Shown: piece by piece, positions 46,801 to 55,972 of the stretch
Layout: each line of letters starts with the position of its first letter
How positions within the stretch are numbered: position 1 is the first letter of the stretch
Translations under genes and position numbers: made by a program
Notes under the pieces: model-generated
What the model saw: the letters and a program-made list of their open reading frames with translations, nothing else
Told to the model about the DNA's origin: nothing
Databases searched by the model: none
Assembly: GCA_030441635.1 (NCBI GenBank)
Contig: JAUEMM010000008.1
Span: 1 to 58,401, forward strand
Origin: Wolbachia endosymbiont of Tyrophagus putrescentiae
GTDB taxonomy: Bacteria > Pseudomonadota > Alphaproteobacteria > Rickettsiales > Anaplasmataceae
Reading direction: 5' to 3'
DNA length: 58,401 nt

Positions 46801-49800
46801 AACATTAATGATGTTTTCAGGAGTAATACAACCTTGTTTTTTCATTCCCTCAAATGTCTCCTTTGCATGATACATATCATGCTTTTCCTGCTTTGCAAAA
46901 CCATAGCTCCACATAAAATCACTCATACCACGACTTAAAGTTTTAGGCACAGCATCTAGATTACCTGTAGCATATTCAAGAAATGCATCGCTCATTTGTT
47001 CCATCAAATATGAGGACTTCGAACATGGAAGAGATCCTCCTCCCAACATAAAAGTTTTTGCTATGGTACCATCAGGCTCATGCTCCCTTATTGTTCCACC
47101 ACGCCAGAAGTCTTTACCTGATAATTCTTTAATATATTTTTTGTAATCATCGTGATTTTTAAAAACATAAAGCTGTATTTTCGCAGGACCCTCATTATTA
47201 TTTTTTTGTGTATAAAAATTCTGACACCAATCTTCATAAGCTTCTTTCAAAGCTTCCTTCATGTATTCATACGTATAGCCTTGTTTCATACCCTCACCGT
47301 ATTTCACTTCTATAGTTAAGTTATTATTTATCACTACACTCTCTTGATTAGGGAACAATTTCTGTATAAGTTGTTGCTTTATCCCTGTCGCTTTGTGCTC
47401 TTCATTGTATTCATAGTTATTTTGCATTGGCTGATCAGATTGCATTTCTGTATCTTCTTTTGTTTGAAAATTTTGCTCCACAATTGCACTATTATCTTTT
47501 GCATCTACTTGTTCTTGCTGCTCAGCTTGTATAAATACCTTCTGACGATCTGTGTATCCTTTATCAGTGTTGCCTATATCTCCACGACTTTGATCAAAAG
47601 TAATCCTCTTGCTACCATCTTGCATATCCTGAATCTCAACTTGAGGAGAGACAGACACTAGAAAGTCACTGTAACTATAATTGTAGTCAGCAGAGAAGAA
47701 TATTTTACCTTTAAAATTGTGGAAATTGTTTGATAGCATTCCAACTTCCTCATCGCCATGAAATAATTTTACTTTAGTAAAGTATACATTACCATTCATC
47801 CGTACTATCTCACCAGAAGAATTTCTAGGAATATGATGATCATTAGGATCATATCTGATAGCAAAAAGTGTACCAAGCTCATACTTATCTAAGTTCACAA
47901 GACCTATATTCACATGTTTATGAGAGTAATCTCGCTTTTCATATTCATGAGCAAACATTGGATCGATATACCGATACTCATCTGATATATCCGTTGAAAA
48001 CTCATCACCGTTCTTTGTTGCAGGAACTAGTTTATATCCCCCATCTTTCTGTACTAACTTTAAGTGAGTGACATCACTTGGCAATTGAAATCTTATATTT
48101 TTCCCATGATCATGGATAAATAAGTTGCTACCATAAATAGTTTCTCCTTTCGCGTCCTTCACTTCTTCTGAAATGTAAAAACCCATATTTTTGAATGCGT
48201 GCAAAGATTCATTTCCCTGCTTTATAACCGCTTCATATACATCATCATCTTTTCTGTCAGTACCCTTGTCATCCAATAACTTTCCTTTTTCTACTATCAC
48301 TCCGTTTTCTTTTTGTTCATCAGAATATTTAGCAAGCTCCGAGTCTTTATGATTTAAGATCTTAGTACTCTGAAGTAACAAAGAATCTAGATTTTTTGCT
48401 TTTATATGATTAATACTAGGACTTAGTAGCTCATTTTCATGTAAGTGAGATTTATCAAAATACTCATCTCTCTCAACTTTTCTTCCATCAACGAAAGAAG
48501 CTTTATAATCCCCGTTTTCCTTTGTAATTGCCATGTAGGCTCCACCATCATAATGCACATTTAAGTTATGTAAAATATCTTCAAAAAAGAAAGCATCTTT
48601 AGTTTGGCCTTCAACTTGCTTAAAAAAGCCAGCTTCGCTTAGCAGCTCCCCAATTTTTGTATTTCCATCATACACAGACAACGCACCTGTAATCCCTTGG
48701 CCAAGCGACTTCAGGGAAAACACCTTGCCTTCCTGTAAATCAATATCTCCTATCAAACTCTGATCAATGTTCACTAACTCATCTAATATTTTAGTACCAT
48801 CGATTTGTTTATTTGCTTTTATATTTGCTAATCCAGTATTTATTATTTCATTAAGTAAAGAGTCTTTTTCTGCCTCATACCAAGAAGGTACTGCGTAAAA
48901 TTTTTGTATGTATTGTTCATAAGAAATTTCTCTACTATGTAGCTCCTTGCTTATGTGAGAGTATTTGTTTTGCCTATCCTGATCCAAGCTTGTTAATTTT
49001 TCACTATAAACTTGCTGTAAGCTTTCATCATAATTTAACAATATGTTTAAAGCCTGCTCTTTATACTCTGTGGTGTTATTGTAATTGTTTCCCTGTTTAT
49101 CACAATAAGTGAGTTTATATTGCCCATCAGTAGTCTTAATAACCTTCAGAAAATTATATTCTTTAGATATATCTAGATAATCGTTTGTTGCTCTATTTAT
49201 TGCACGAGCATCATTGTAGAACGATATATGTTCTACAGGTGAAAAACTGCCAACACTTTCCCCATCTATTTTATCTATATTTGCCTTATAATATGATACC
49301 TCCTTAATTTCCCCATCTACTATCTCTTTTTTAGTTGCTATAAATTCTCCTTTTGTTACCTGCAAAGCATTGACGTCTTTCATTGCAACTTCTGTGTTGT
49401 TAGCAGAAAGCCACTGTTTAAAGTCATCATTACATTTTACTATTTTATCCAGGTAATCTTGCGATTTACTTTGATCACCACTTTTCATCACTTCAATGTA
49501 GTTCTTCAATAAAGATGGATTTTTCTCTTGTAAATACATTATCAATGCATGCCCAGTTTTATAAACTAGACTATTTTGCTCTCCATCAGGTGAATATTCT
49601 AATCTTACAATTTCATTTAAATCCAGGTTTTTAGCTTGAGTCTTATCAATGCTTGACCCTTGAGAATTAAATTTATGATTTGAATGATGCTCAAAATAGT
49701 CTGCAATTCCTTCCATTAACACTGTAGGTAAAGATTTTCCTTCTGTAGCTAAATAAGTTAAGCCGTGTGCCAACTCATGCTGAAGGTTGAGAACGCTACC

Positions 49801-50220
49801 TTGCTGATACACGTATATTTCAGCAGAAATGTCTGGCATTCCTCTATAGAAACACTTTCCTCCCTCATCACCAAGACCAAATTTAAAGCCTTCATTTCCG
49901 CCAAGATGCGTATAGTCTTCTTTATCGTCAAATATATAAATCTTAAAAATTTTCTCCGAGTTACTATCCCCTAAGCTAAATGTATCTTTAAAGTTATTTA
50001 TTGTCTCTCTTATCTCATTTTCAATTATTGTAATTTTACTTGCCTTTAAATTATGAGAATAAACTTTTACTTGAACATTATTAATTTTTATAACATATGG
50101 TTTATTAAATCCCTGACCATTATTGTTAAAATACTTTTCTATTGATTTATTAAACTCTTGATCATTATTGTTAAAATATTTTTCTATAGCCACACTTCCA
50201 TTTATTTTTAAACTAGTCAC
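43876..50220 (-). CDS. Giant multi-module protein: three collagenase-like peptidase modules plus ankyrin repeats
   Basis: 2114 aa, not a named family. Three homologous modules share an opening like IFxxxxDY, a zinc-site region, a helix like VIKFLEDKHPDLL and an end like FKEWxxEQ. Module A (about 42-285) has HELAH (148-152) with Glu170 in LMEGIADYF. Module C (about 1235-1495) has HEMGH (1337-1341) with Glu1362 in MHEGIANY. Both match the gluzincin pattern of M9 collagenase-like peptidases. Module B (about 955-1230) has MEQMS at 1073-1077 and lost the third ligand (LSRGMSDF), so it is inactive. A linker, EMQSDQPMQNNYEYNEE, follows A's long beta-rich region (925-942) and module C (about 1499), with a partial third copy near 1875. 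Ankyrin repeats span about 1713-1825. GTG start at 50220 behind GAGGAAAG. No classical signal peptide; candidate effector or surface protease, inferred. Confidence 0.85.
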   Translation of the reverse strand: MTSLKINGSVAIEKYFNNNDQEFNKSIEKYFNNNGQGFNKPYVIKINNVQVKVYSHNLKASKITIIENEIRETINNFKDTFSLGDSNSEKIFKIYIFDDKEDYTHLGGNEGFKFGLGDEGGKCFYRGMPDISAEIYVYQQGSVLNLQHELAHGLTYLATEGKSLPTVLMEGIADYFEHHSNHKFNSQGSSIDKTQAKNLDLNEIVRLEYSPDGEQNSLVYKTGHALIMYLQEKNPSLLKNYIEVMKSGDQSKSQDYLDKIVKCNDDFKQWLSANNTEVAMKDVNALQVTKGEFIATKKEIVDGEIKEVSYYKANIDKIDGESVGSFSPVEHISFYNDARAINRATNDYLDISKEYNFLKVIKTTDGQYKLTYCDKQGNNYNNTTEYKEQALNILLNYDESLQQVYSEKLTSLDQDRQNKYSHISKELHSREISYEQYIQKFYAVPSWYEAEKDSLLNEIINTGLANIKANKQIDGTKILDELVNIDQSLIGDIDLQEGKVFSLKSLGQGITGALSVYDGNTKIGELLSEAGFFKQVEGQTKDAFFFEDILHNLNVHYDGGAYMAITKENGDYKASFVDGRKVERDEYFDKSHLHENELLSPSINHIKAKNLDSLLLQSTKILNHKDSELAKYSDEQKENGVIVEKGKLLDDKGTDRKDDDVYEAVIKQGNESLHAFKNMGFYISEEVKDAKGETIYGSNLFIHDHGKNIRFQLPSDVTHLKLVQKDGGYKLVPATKNGDEFSTDISDEYRYIDPMFAHEYEKRDYSHKHVNIGLVNLDKYELGTLFAIRYDPNDHHIPRNSSGEIVRMNGNVYFTKVKLFHGDEEVGMLSNNFHNFKGKIFFSADYNYSYSDFLVSVSPQVEIQDMQDGSKRITFDQSRGDIGNTDKGYTDRQKVFIQAEQQEQVDAKDNSAIVEQNFQTKEDTEMQSDQPMQNNYEYNEEHKATGIKQQLIQKLFPNQESVVINNNLTIEVKYGEGMKQGYTYEYMKEALKEAYEDWCQNFYTQKNNNEGPAKIQLYVFKNHDDYKKYIKELSGKDFWRGGTIREHEPDGTIAKTFMLGGGSLPCSKSSYLMEQMSDAFLEYATGNLDAVPKTLSRGMSDFMWSYGFAKQEKHDMYHAKETFEGMKKQGCITPENIINVNMDNVHTGDIAMDDIPCIQAQGYLVKFLQHKYPSLISDLIRNANKFDIKAGLEKSLKSSKIEREFKEWMFEQSGEKIVADLVPNSDSMLLENYKIKVDIKYDKEKLSDDKLASIKDAIQDSVKEYDSEFNVNAPWYDRSVSVFIFNTEKDYQDYLKTSRGDSFYEKSSGVATVERGNFHVHLYIQDNFEDSRKTLKHEMGHALNTMNSYHGTGIDVPLAMHEGIANYIASLENSNHVNDHGDIEALAAIKKKDLKADEILRNNYKGEHYYSEAEQVIKFLEDKHPDLLDNLLKTLSTENKYDYQKNQYEYTREEYKLKAHKSIEDFMNQLKNYNSEFKEWVEEQISNQDVHARESLYMEMQSDQPMQNNYEYNEEQPYRQLERVTKAVDDFKHLISNETILEFVLEKGKPINDYYYSVRIKLSEYSKKLLQERLGEEIQFSNLDDYINLDPNNFRICYNEYAKRYELDMHDNKGEFVMGDDGRRANVLPLTDNTHFIIKAASYDASKELLIKACGLYDYYPRDELIKYSNYDEFFPTSNVLSRILSNKNNISTQEVLSKSIRENVNTRDEPAGGLTLLHKAISSGDVAQVKYLIDHGANVDIQDNYGNGPLHMAAIMGAREIADYLIEHGADIEMRDTSERTPLMCATKYGQLDVIKYLVGKGANIDIKDYYGLTLQGYADHYLEEQALLKSVVDQQNHFSGGDSYYEKVSEETLSRISTGKEVLNFLYTINKSQEMQSDQPVQDAQQKLSDTHKQTDLKIKSDSWTDSITEGISNVINWPAEGDEQLNREKRAEVLKDTILKIEKSSDQDLSGKLKANVVINYRDIKSLYDKAQDEEKSSVLEFWNKLHVSEYKVGTLPIDKYYFKQGEFFIHDDQEKKCIVLPEDKINIKIMKLGSDYNLVISNSKGDVINSIDRVDNLNYELLSGSGLSLETQDSMQLADQYSEYDLYLINGLGGKIFDYASDHNDYNLIS
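45675..45725 (-). repeat. Duplicated linker, copy 2 (in giant gene)
   Basis: Encodes EMQSDQPMQNNYEYNEE between module C and the following region; nearly identical in DNA to the copy at 47395-47445. Confidence 0.8.
47395..47445 (-). repeat. Duplicated linker, copy 1 (in giant gene)
   Basis: Encodes EMQSDQPMQNNYEYNEE before the inactive module B. A partial third copy (EMQSDQPVQ) is encoded at about 44567-44593. Confidence 0.8.
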
Positions 50221-50338
50221 GTTTCTTTCCTCGCTTTATTGAATCTTTATGCTAAGAGTAAATGAGGCTCTTTAAAAAAGTATGAATTATGATATTGATA
50301 TACTTACTACTTTGTTTAAGATATAAATATTTAATCAA

Positions 50339-52294
50339 ATGTCTTGTAATATGACAAAAATAGTAGATGTATTATTACCACTACCTATCACCCAGCTATT
50401 TTCATATGCAGTCAGCGACAACATTACAATTTCAACGGGAGATTACGTTATAGTACCATTTGGTAATAAACGCCTAATTGGCATAGTATGGCAGTGTGGC
50501 AGCACAACCAATCGAGCAGTAAAGCTGATCGAGAAAAAAGTTGACTTACCAAGCATCAGACCCAAGCTAAAAACATTTACAGAATGGGTTTCACAATATA
50601 ACTTAATACCCCTTGGCATGCTTGCAAAAGCAATAATGGGGGGAGTACTAAAGGTTAATACTGTAGATAAACTGACGCACACAACGCAATCAGAAAAAAC
50701 AAACGAAATAAACTATCAATTGAATAAGGAACAGCAAAAAGCCAGTGAAAAAATAATAGATAAATTGGGTAGATATTCAGTAACTGTCCTCGATGGAGAA
50801 ACAGGATCCGGCAAAACAGAAGTTTATCTATCTGTCATCGCAGCATTAATTAAAGGTACACATAATGCACAAATTCTTATAATTTTGCCTGAAATTGTTT
50901 TGACGTCACAACTAGTAAATCGTATATCTCAACAGATATCTGGAAATATAGGTGAATGGCACTCCGGACTTACTCCAAAAGCTCGTCGCAACAACTGGAT
51001 AAGCATAGCACATGGAAGTACGCAGATAATTATAGGAGCAAGATCTGCACTTTTTTTGCCCTATAAAAATTTAAAATTAATTGTTATAGACGAGGAGCAC
51101 GACTCATCCTTTAAGCAGGAACAAGGAATGATATACAATGCCAGAGACATGGCTATCATTCTCGCGAAAACTGAGAATATACCTGTTATTTTATCATCAG
51201 CAACTCCATTGCTTGAAACCATTTATCATATTAAGAATAATAACTATAACCACGTAAGATTAACAAAAAGGTTTGGTAACGCAGAACTACCAGAAATCAA
51301 AGTAGTGAACAACAAACAGTGGATTTCATCCAAGCTTTTCGAGCACATCAAACTCACTATAGACAAAAAACAACAAGTAATGCTTTTCTTGAATCGTAGA
51401 GGGTATGCGCAATTGGCAGTATGCAAAAAGTGTGGATACAAAATCTCTTGTTCTAACTGTTCTATTTGGCTCACATACCATAGGACAAAAAATGCACTCC
51501 TGTGCCACCACTGCTCTTATCAACTAAAACTTCCAGAAAAGTGTGCTAATTGCCAAAGTGAAGAGTCGTTATTTCTCTATGGCATAGGAATTGAAAGACT
51601 GCTTGAAGAAACAGTAAAGCTAATACCAAATGCAAAAACTGCCATTATTAGTAGTGATCAAAAATCAGTTAACAACATCATTGATTTGGTATTAAGAGAA
51701 GAAGTAAACATCATTATCGGCACACAAATAATTGCTAAGGGGCATAACTTTCCCAAGCTAACTTTAGTTGGAGTAATAAATGCAGATCTAGGTTTGGAAA
51801 ATTCAGACTTAAGAGCAGCAGAAAAAACATATCAATTGTTACATCAAGTTGCAGGTAGGTCAGGCAGATTTAATGAAAAAGGAACAGTAATTGTACAAAC
51901 TAATAACCCTGATAGTGCAATTATAAAAGCACTACAACACCGAAAACGGGATTTATTTTATGAGATTAAGCTTGAATCAAGACGCAAGGCTAAAATGCCA
52001 CCCTTTAGTAGACTAATAGCACTAATCATCTCTGGAAAGAATCAAATTGCAGCACAAAAAGCTGCAAGTGAAGTAGCAAAAAACATTCCACATAATAATG
52101 AACTGGAAATCCTCGGACCATCACCGGCAGCTATAAATTTTTTAAATAACCGATATAGATATAGGATATTACTGAAAATATATAATAAACACAGCTTAGC
52201 TGCACAAAAAAATTTAAAAGACTGGATAAAAAAATGCCACTTAAGTTCAAGTATAACTGTCACAATAGATGTGGATCCTGTTAATTTTCTTTAA
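50339..52294 (+). CDS. priA: Primosomal protein N' (PriA helicase)
   Basis: 651-aa replication-restart helicase. N-terminal DNA-binding domain (VLLPLPITQLFSYAV), Walker A DGETGSGKTEVYLSV, DEEH motif VIDEEHDSSFKQEQG, eight-cysteine zinc region (CKKCGYKISCSNC, LLCHHCSY, CANCQ), and helicase motifs GTQIIAKGHNFPKLTLVG and HQVAGRSGRF. It is shorter than E. coli PriA (732 aa) but all motifs are present. ATG 50339 is the start. Ends 7 bases from the convergent MJ0042-type gene. Confidence 0.97.
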   Translation: MSCNMTKIVDVLLPLPITQLFSYAVSDNITISTGDYVIVPFGNKRLIGIVWQCGSTTNRAVKLIEKKVDLPSIRPKLKTFTEWVSQYNLIPLGMLAKAIMGGVLKVNTVDKLTHTTQSEKTNEINYQLNKEQQKASEKIIDKLGRYSVTVLDGETGSGKTEVYLSVIAALIKGTHNAQILIILPEIVLTSQLVNRISQQISGNIGEWHSGLTPKARRNNWISIAHGSTQIIIGARSALFLPYKNLKLIVIDEEHDSSFKQEQGMIYNARDMAIILAKTENIPVILSSATPLLETIYHIKNNNYNHVRLTKRFGNAELPEIKVVNNKQWISSKLFEHIKLTIDKKQQVMLFLNRRGYAQLAVCKKCGYKISCSNCSIWLTYHRTKNALLCHHCSYQLKLPEKCANCQSEESLFLYGIGIERLLEETVKLIPNAKTAIISSDQKSVNNIIDLVLREEVNIIIGTQIIAKGHNFPKLTLVGVINADLGLENSDLRAAEKTYQLLHQVAGRSGRFNEKGTVIVQTNNPDSAIIKALQHRKRDLFYEIKLESRRKAKMPPFSRLIALIISGKNQIAAQKAASEVAKNIPHNNELEILGPSPAAINFLNNRYRYRILLKIYNKHSLAAQKNLKDWIKKCHLSSSITVTIDVDPVNFL

Positions 52295-52301
52295 CTTTTT
52301 G

Positions 52302-52682
52302 TCAGTTAATATGCGAAGAATGTTTCAAATGATATGGAAATAAATAATCTTCATTATTTGCATTAATCTTTATATGATAATTACTTTCTGGCTCTTTTTT
52401 ATGCCCTGATAATTTATAATGCATCGAATCTTTATATTTGTTATACAATCTCTGCACCTCGTTTGGGTCAACTATAACAGCTGATATAGCAACAAACATA
52501 ATACATGCTAAAGCTAGATTTTTCCACAGCCCACTTTTTTTTTCCTGCCTATTAATAGCAACTTGTGGATATTCATACCATATGTAATGACAACTTGTAC
52601 ACTTGACCTTTCTTCCAGACTTACCAATTTGGTCTTCAGGTACTAAATAAACTTTAGTGCAATTCTTACATTGTATTTTCAT
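52302..52682 (-). CDS. MJ0042-type zinc-finger membrane protein
   Basis: 126-aa protein opening with a zinc ribbon: [17 protein letters not shown], then [11 protein letters not shown], four cysteines in two CxxC pairs. One transmembrane helix follows (about 55-75, [17 protein letters not shown]) and then a charged tail. This finger-plus-helix plan is common in alphaproteobacteria; function unknown. The frame extends to 52880, but that part runs antisense through the dapD start; ATG 52682 begins the domain and is chosen. Divergent from dapD across 64 bases. Confidence 0.87.
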   Translation of the reverse strand: MKIQCKNCTKVYLVPEDQIGKSGRKVKCTSCHYIWYEYPQVAINRQEKKSGLWKNLALACIMFVAISAVIVDPNEVQRLYNKYKDSMHYKLSGHKKEPESNYHIKINANNEDYLFPYHLKHSSHIN

Positions 52683-52746
52683 AGTATTTACATATAAAAT
52701 CTCTGTTAGTTTAATATCAATAGTAAAAAACTTGCAACTAAAAACA

Positions 52747-53538
52747 ATGCAACGCGACATAGAAAATATCTGGTCACACAAAGACAGGTTAAGTTGCGAA
52801 CAGTCAGCAAAAACAAGAATTGAAGAAGTAATGAAACTTTTAGATAGAGGCAAGGTACGAGCAGCAGAAAAAACACCCAATGGACAGTGGATAATAAATG
52901 AATGGGTTAAACAAGCAATATTGCTTTATTTTCTAACTAGCAAAAGCAAAATCCTCGGCAACGGATGGTTTGATAAAATCGACAATAAATTTTTTGACTG
53001 GGATGAAAAAAAATTTTGTGATTCAAAAATTAGAACAGTGCCTGGATGCTATATCCGTAAATCTGCATATATAGGAAAAAATGTTATTCTAATGCCAAGC
53101 TTCGTAAACGTCGGAGCATACGTTGACTCAGGAACAATGGTAGATACTTGGTCAACAATTGGCAGTTGTGCTCAGATAGGCAAAAATTGCCATGTTTCCG
53201 GCGGAGTAGGAATAGGTGGTGTGCTTGAACCTCTTCAGTCTTTACCAGTGATCATAGAAGATAACTGCTTTATTGGAGCACGTAGCGAAATCGCTGAAGG
53301 TGTAATAATCAGAGAAGGATCAGTATTAGGTACAGGAGTGTTTATTACAGCATCAACAAAAATTGTCGATAGAGAAACCGGCAAAATATTTTTCGGAGAA
53401 GTGCCACCCTACTCTGTTGTGGTACCAGGATCTATACAATCTGAAGGTAATATCTCAACCCACTGTGCCGTAATAGTTAAAAAAGTAGACGAAAAAACTA
53501 GATCAAAAATACCCATAAACGAAATATTAAGAGAGTAG
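52747..53538 (+). CDS. dapD: Tetrahydrodipicolinate N-succinyltransferase
   Basis: 263-aa enzyme of the succinylase route to meso-diaminopimelate and lysine. The C-terminal left-handed beta helix of hexapeptide repeats is clear ([40 protein letters not shown]). The frame opens at 52657, but ATG 52747 ([15 protein letters not shown]) gives the family start and normal length. With murD it supports a lipid II/DAP peptide pathway. Its end overlaps the convergent hydrolase gene by 12 bases. Confidence 0.96.
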   Translation: MQRDIENIWSHKDRLSCEQSAKTRIEEVMKLLDRGKVRAAEKTPNGQWIINEWVKQAILLYFLTSKSKILGNGWFDKIDNKFFDWDEKKFCDSKIRTVPGCYIRKSAYIGKNVILMPSFVNVGAYVDSGTMVDTWSTIGSCAQIGKNCHVSGGVGIGGVLEPLQSLPVIIEDNCFIGARSEIAEGVIIREGSVLGTGVFITASTKIVDRETGKIFFGEVPPYSVVVPGSIQSEGNISTHCAVIVKKVDEKTRSKIPINEILRE

Positions 53539-54339
53539 AATTCTAGATTGAGTTAACTTTATCTCTTCAAGCATCATTTTTCTTATGCTCCATTCTATAC
53601 ACACTATCTCTTCTGCAAGTTCAACACTATCAAGCACATAATTATGATAATCATAACTACTACATTTCATCTCGATAGCTTTAACCGATTTTAGATGCTC
53701 AATCTTATATAATAGCTGTGCAGATTTTGGTATCATATTATCATAAACGTTATTTATCACTGTTATCGGTACAGCTTTTCCACCATCGTGCAATTTTTTA
53801 ATATCTCCTGCCAAGTTAAATTCTAAATCCAAACACTTTAACAATTTTCCTAAAGGTAATAAACTCAAAACTTTTGCTTGAGGAAGAAGAGGAAAGTTTC
53901 TTATAGCCTGCTCAAGTGAACTAAAAGTATTGGTCAAAACCACACCTCCAAGCTTAATATTGTTATTCGCAAAATGTTTGCAAATTTCCAACGCAGTGGC
54001 TCCACCAAAAGAGTGCCCAAAAAGGATAATTTTACTAGGATCTACTCCTTCATTCTTTACTCGTTGATCTATATGTTCTATCGAATCTTTAAATAGACCT
54101 TGGTTTCTATGCTTAAATGGTATCATAATGAACAGAACAGACAAAAAAATACAAGCAAGACTTGCTAATCCCGCTCCTGCAAGCGTTACTGAAGTAGCAT
54201 AAAGCACTGCAATAGGTGCAAGTATTGATGCTGCAAGAAATGCAAAGCTTGCTATACAGTAGGAAATATAGTGTTGAAATGCAGCCGGGTATTTATGTGC
54301 ATAGCCTTCTAATTTCTTTGCTTTTGTTATATATCTCAT
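53527..54339 (-). CDS. Membrane-anchored alpha/beta hydrolase
   Basis: 270-aa predicted serine hydrolase. Two N-terminal hydrophobic helices (about 22-48 and 50-74) precede the hydrolase domain, whose nucleophile elbow is [16 protein letters not shown] with Ser110. A later [14 protein letters not shown] segment could provide the acid and YDYHNYVL the His, but these two are tentative. No lid or specific substrate motif is visible. Similar membrane-linked hydrolases occur in Legionella and Rickettsiales and some are secreted; that comparison is from memory. Confidence 0.82.
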   Translation of the reverse strand: MRYITKAKKLEGYAHKYPAAFQHYISYCIASFAFLAASILAPIAVLYATSVTLAGAGLASLACIFLSVLFIMIPFKHRNQGLFKDSIEHIDQRVKNEGVDPSKIILFGHSFGGATALEICKHFANNNIKLGGVVLTNTFSSLEQAIRNFPLLPQAKVLSLLPLGKLLKCLDLEFNLAGDIKKLHDGGKAVPITVINNVYDNMIPKSAQLLYKIEHLKSVKAIEMKCSSYDYHNYVLDSVELAEEIVCIEWSIRKMMLEEIKLTQSRILLS

Positions 54340-54498
54340 ACTGTTTGTATGATTACCCCCTACCCCATAAAAAATACTAGATATGTTTTGTCATTATTCA
54401 TTTATGAGTTTATATACTATTTAGTATAGTAACAAATTTTTTTATCATTTCAAAATGTTTTCTAGTGTATGCTTATGTACTTACTTTGGCAAACTAAG

Positions 54499-55788
54499 AT
54501 GTACAAACTTAAAAAATATATAGCGTTGATAGTTGCAGCAGGAGTTGGTAGTAGATGCAATACTTCCATCCCAAAGCAATATATAAAATTAGCAGGCAAG
54601 CCTGTTTTGCTGCATGTGATTGAAAAATTCCTATCCAAGCAGTATATAGACCACGTAAGAGTAGTAATTAATGAAAACCACGAAAATCTTTATAAGCAAA
54701 CCATATCATCAATTACAGATAGCAGATTATTAAGCCCAGTTCACGGAGGAGAAAACAGGCAAAACTCAGTCAAGATAGGACTTGAAAGTATAAAAGCTGA
54801 TCATGTTATTATACACGATGCTTGTAGGCCTTTTGTTTCAAGTATTTTAATAGAAAAACTCATTGAACATATAGATTATAAATATACAGGAGTTGTGCCC
54901 GCAATATACGTTGAAGACACTATATCATTAATAAAAGATGGCTTAATTACATCAACAACGCATAGGGAAAAACTACGAGCTATACAAACTCCTCAAATTT
55001 TCAACTTTGAAGAATTACTATCATGCCATCAATCAACAAAGGAACTTTTTACTGATGATTCTTCACTAGTTTTAGCTCAGGGAAAAAACGTAGCAGTTAT
55101 TCAAGGTGAAAAAAGTAACTTTAAACTTACTACAGTAGAAGACATTAGGCTTCTTTCGAAACCTATTTATGGTGAAAAATTTTTAGAAGAAATGCAGCAG
55201 AGCACTGCAGAATACTTAGATGTATTTGAGAAGCGCAAGCAAGCTTCGACAACAAAATTACCATTAGAAATCGAGTTTCGAAAAAGATCTATTAATGTAG
55301 AGCCAAAATTACGTATTGGCAGTGGTTACGACATACATAGATTTGTGAAACAAAATAACAATAAATGCTTAATAAAGATCTGTGGCGTGGAAATTGAACA
55401 TAATATGGCGATAGATGCCCATTCTGACGGCGACGTTGCTATACATGCTATTGTTGATGCAATACTAGGGGCACTAGGATGCGGCGATATAGGAGAACAT
55501 TTTCCTCCCAATTCTCCTCAATGGAAGGATCACGATTCATCACACTTCCTTGAATTCGCAGTCAAGAAAGCAGAAGAGAGTGGATATAGTGTATCCAATT
55601 TGGATGTTACAATAATTTGTGAAGAACCTAAAATATCACCTTATAAAGCAGAGATGAGAAAATCCCTAGCAAAAATCTTGAAAATTAATAATGAATTCAT
55701 AAATATCAAGGCAACTACTGCAGAAAAACTAGGCTCCATTGGCAGGTCAGAGGGAATAGCAGCACATGCCGTTGTGTTATTATCTTAA
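54499..55788 (+). CDS. ispDF: Bifunctional IspD/IspF isoprenoid enzyme
   Basis: 429-aa fusion for the third and fifth MEP-pathway steps. IspD (about 1-220): ALIVAAGVGSRCNTSIPKQY for CTP/substrate binding, VIIHDACRPFV and LRAIQTPQIF. IspF (about 270-429): SGYDIHRF (zinc Asp and His), AHSDGDVAIHAIVDAILGA (zinc His), ATTAEKLGSIGRSEGIAAHA. ATG 54499 gives the usual IspD start; the frame also permits 54469. IspDF fusions are known in alphaproteobacteria and others. Pairs with dxr in this window. Confidence 0.95.
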   Translation: MYKLKKYIALIVAAGVGSRCNTSIPKQYIKLAGKPVLLHVIEKFLSKQYIDHVRVVINENHENLYKQTISSITDSRLLSPVHGGENRQNSVKIGLESIKADHVIIHDACRPFVSSILIEKLIEHIDYKYTGVVPAIYVEDTISLIKDGLITSTTHREKLRAIQTPQIFNFEELLSCHQSTKELFTDDSSLVLAQGKNVAVIQGEKSNFKLTTVEDIRLLSKPIYGEKFLEEMQQSTAEYLDVFEKRKQASTTKLPLEIEFRKRSINVEPKLRIGSGYDIHRFVKQNNNKCLIKICGVEIEHNMAIDAHSDGDVAIHAIVDAILGALGCGDIGEHFPPNSPQWKDHDSSHFLEFAVKKAEESGYSVSNLDVTIICEEPKISPYKAEMRKSLAKILKINNEFINIKATTAEKLGSIGRSEGIAAHAVVLLS

Positions 55789-55811
55789 CTAAAATTACAG
55801 TAAGAGATTAA

Positions 55812-55856
55812 ACCTCTTGCAAAATTTCGCTTATAGTAAGAAATTTTTAGAGAGGT
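55812..55856. repeat. Imperfect 17-bp inverted repeat after ispDF
   Basis: acctcttgcaaaatttc and gaaatttttagagaggt pair at 14 of 17 positions around an 11-base loop, 23 bases past the ispDF stop. It may terminate ispDF, or be the end of a degraded insertion sequence (the cctcttgcaaaa start resembles some IS5-type ends, from memory). Confidence 0.5.
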
Positions 55857-55913
55857 GCATTGCAGAATCCTGTGAACGAAATTTTAACAGAACTTAGCGC
55901 ACTAAAAAATAGA

Positions 55914-55942
55914 TTGACTTTTTTGGCATATTATCTGATACT
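55914..55942 (+). promoter_or_regulatory. Promoter-like site of the first ankyrin gene
   Basis: TTGACT (55914-55919), 17-base spacer, GATACT (55937-55942). Shares TTGACTTTTTT with the site before the second ankyrin gene. Confidence 0.5.
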
Positions 55943-55972
55943 TAAGCAGTATTGAGGCTTAAGGGTAAAATT

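Noticed and set aside
52657..52746. 30-residue upstream extension of dapD
   Set aside because: Not part of the family, and it overlaps the start of the divergent gene; ATG 52747 gives normal length.
52683..52880. 66-residue upstream extension of the MJ0042-type gene
   Set aside because: Runs antisense through the dapD start; the zinc-finger domain starts exactly at ATG 52682.
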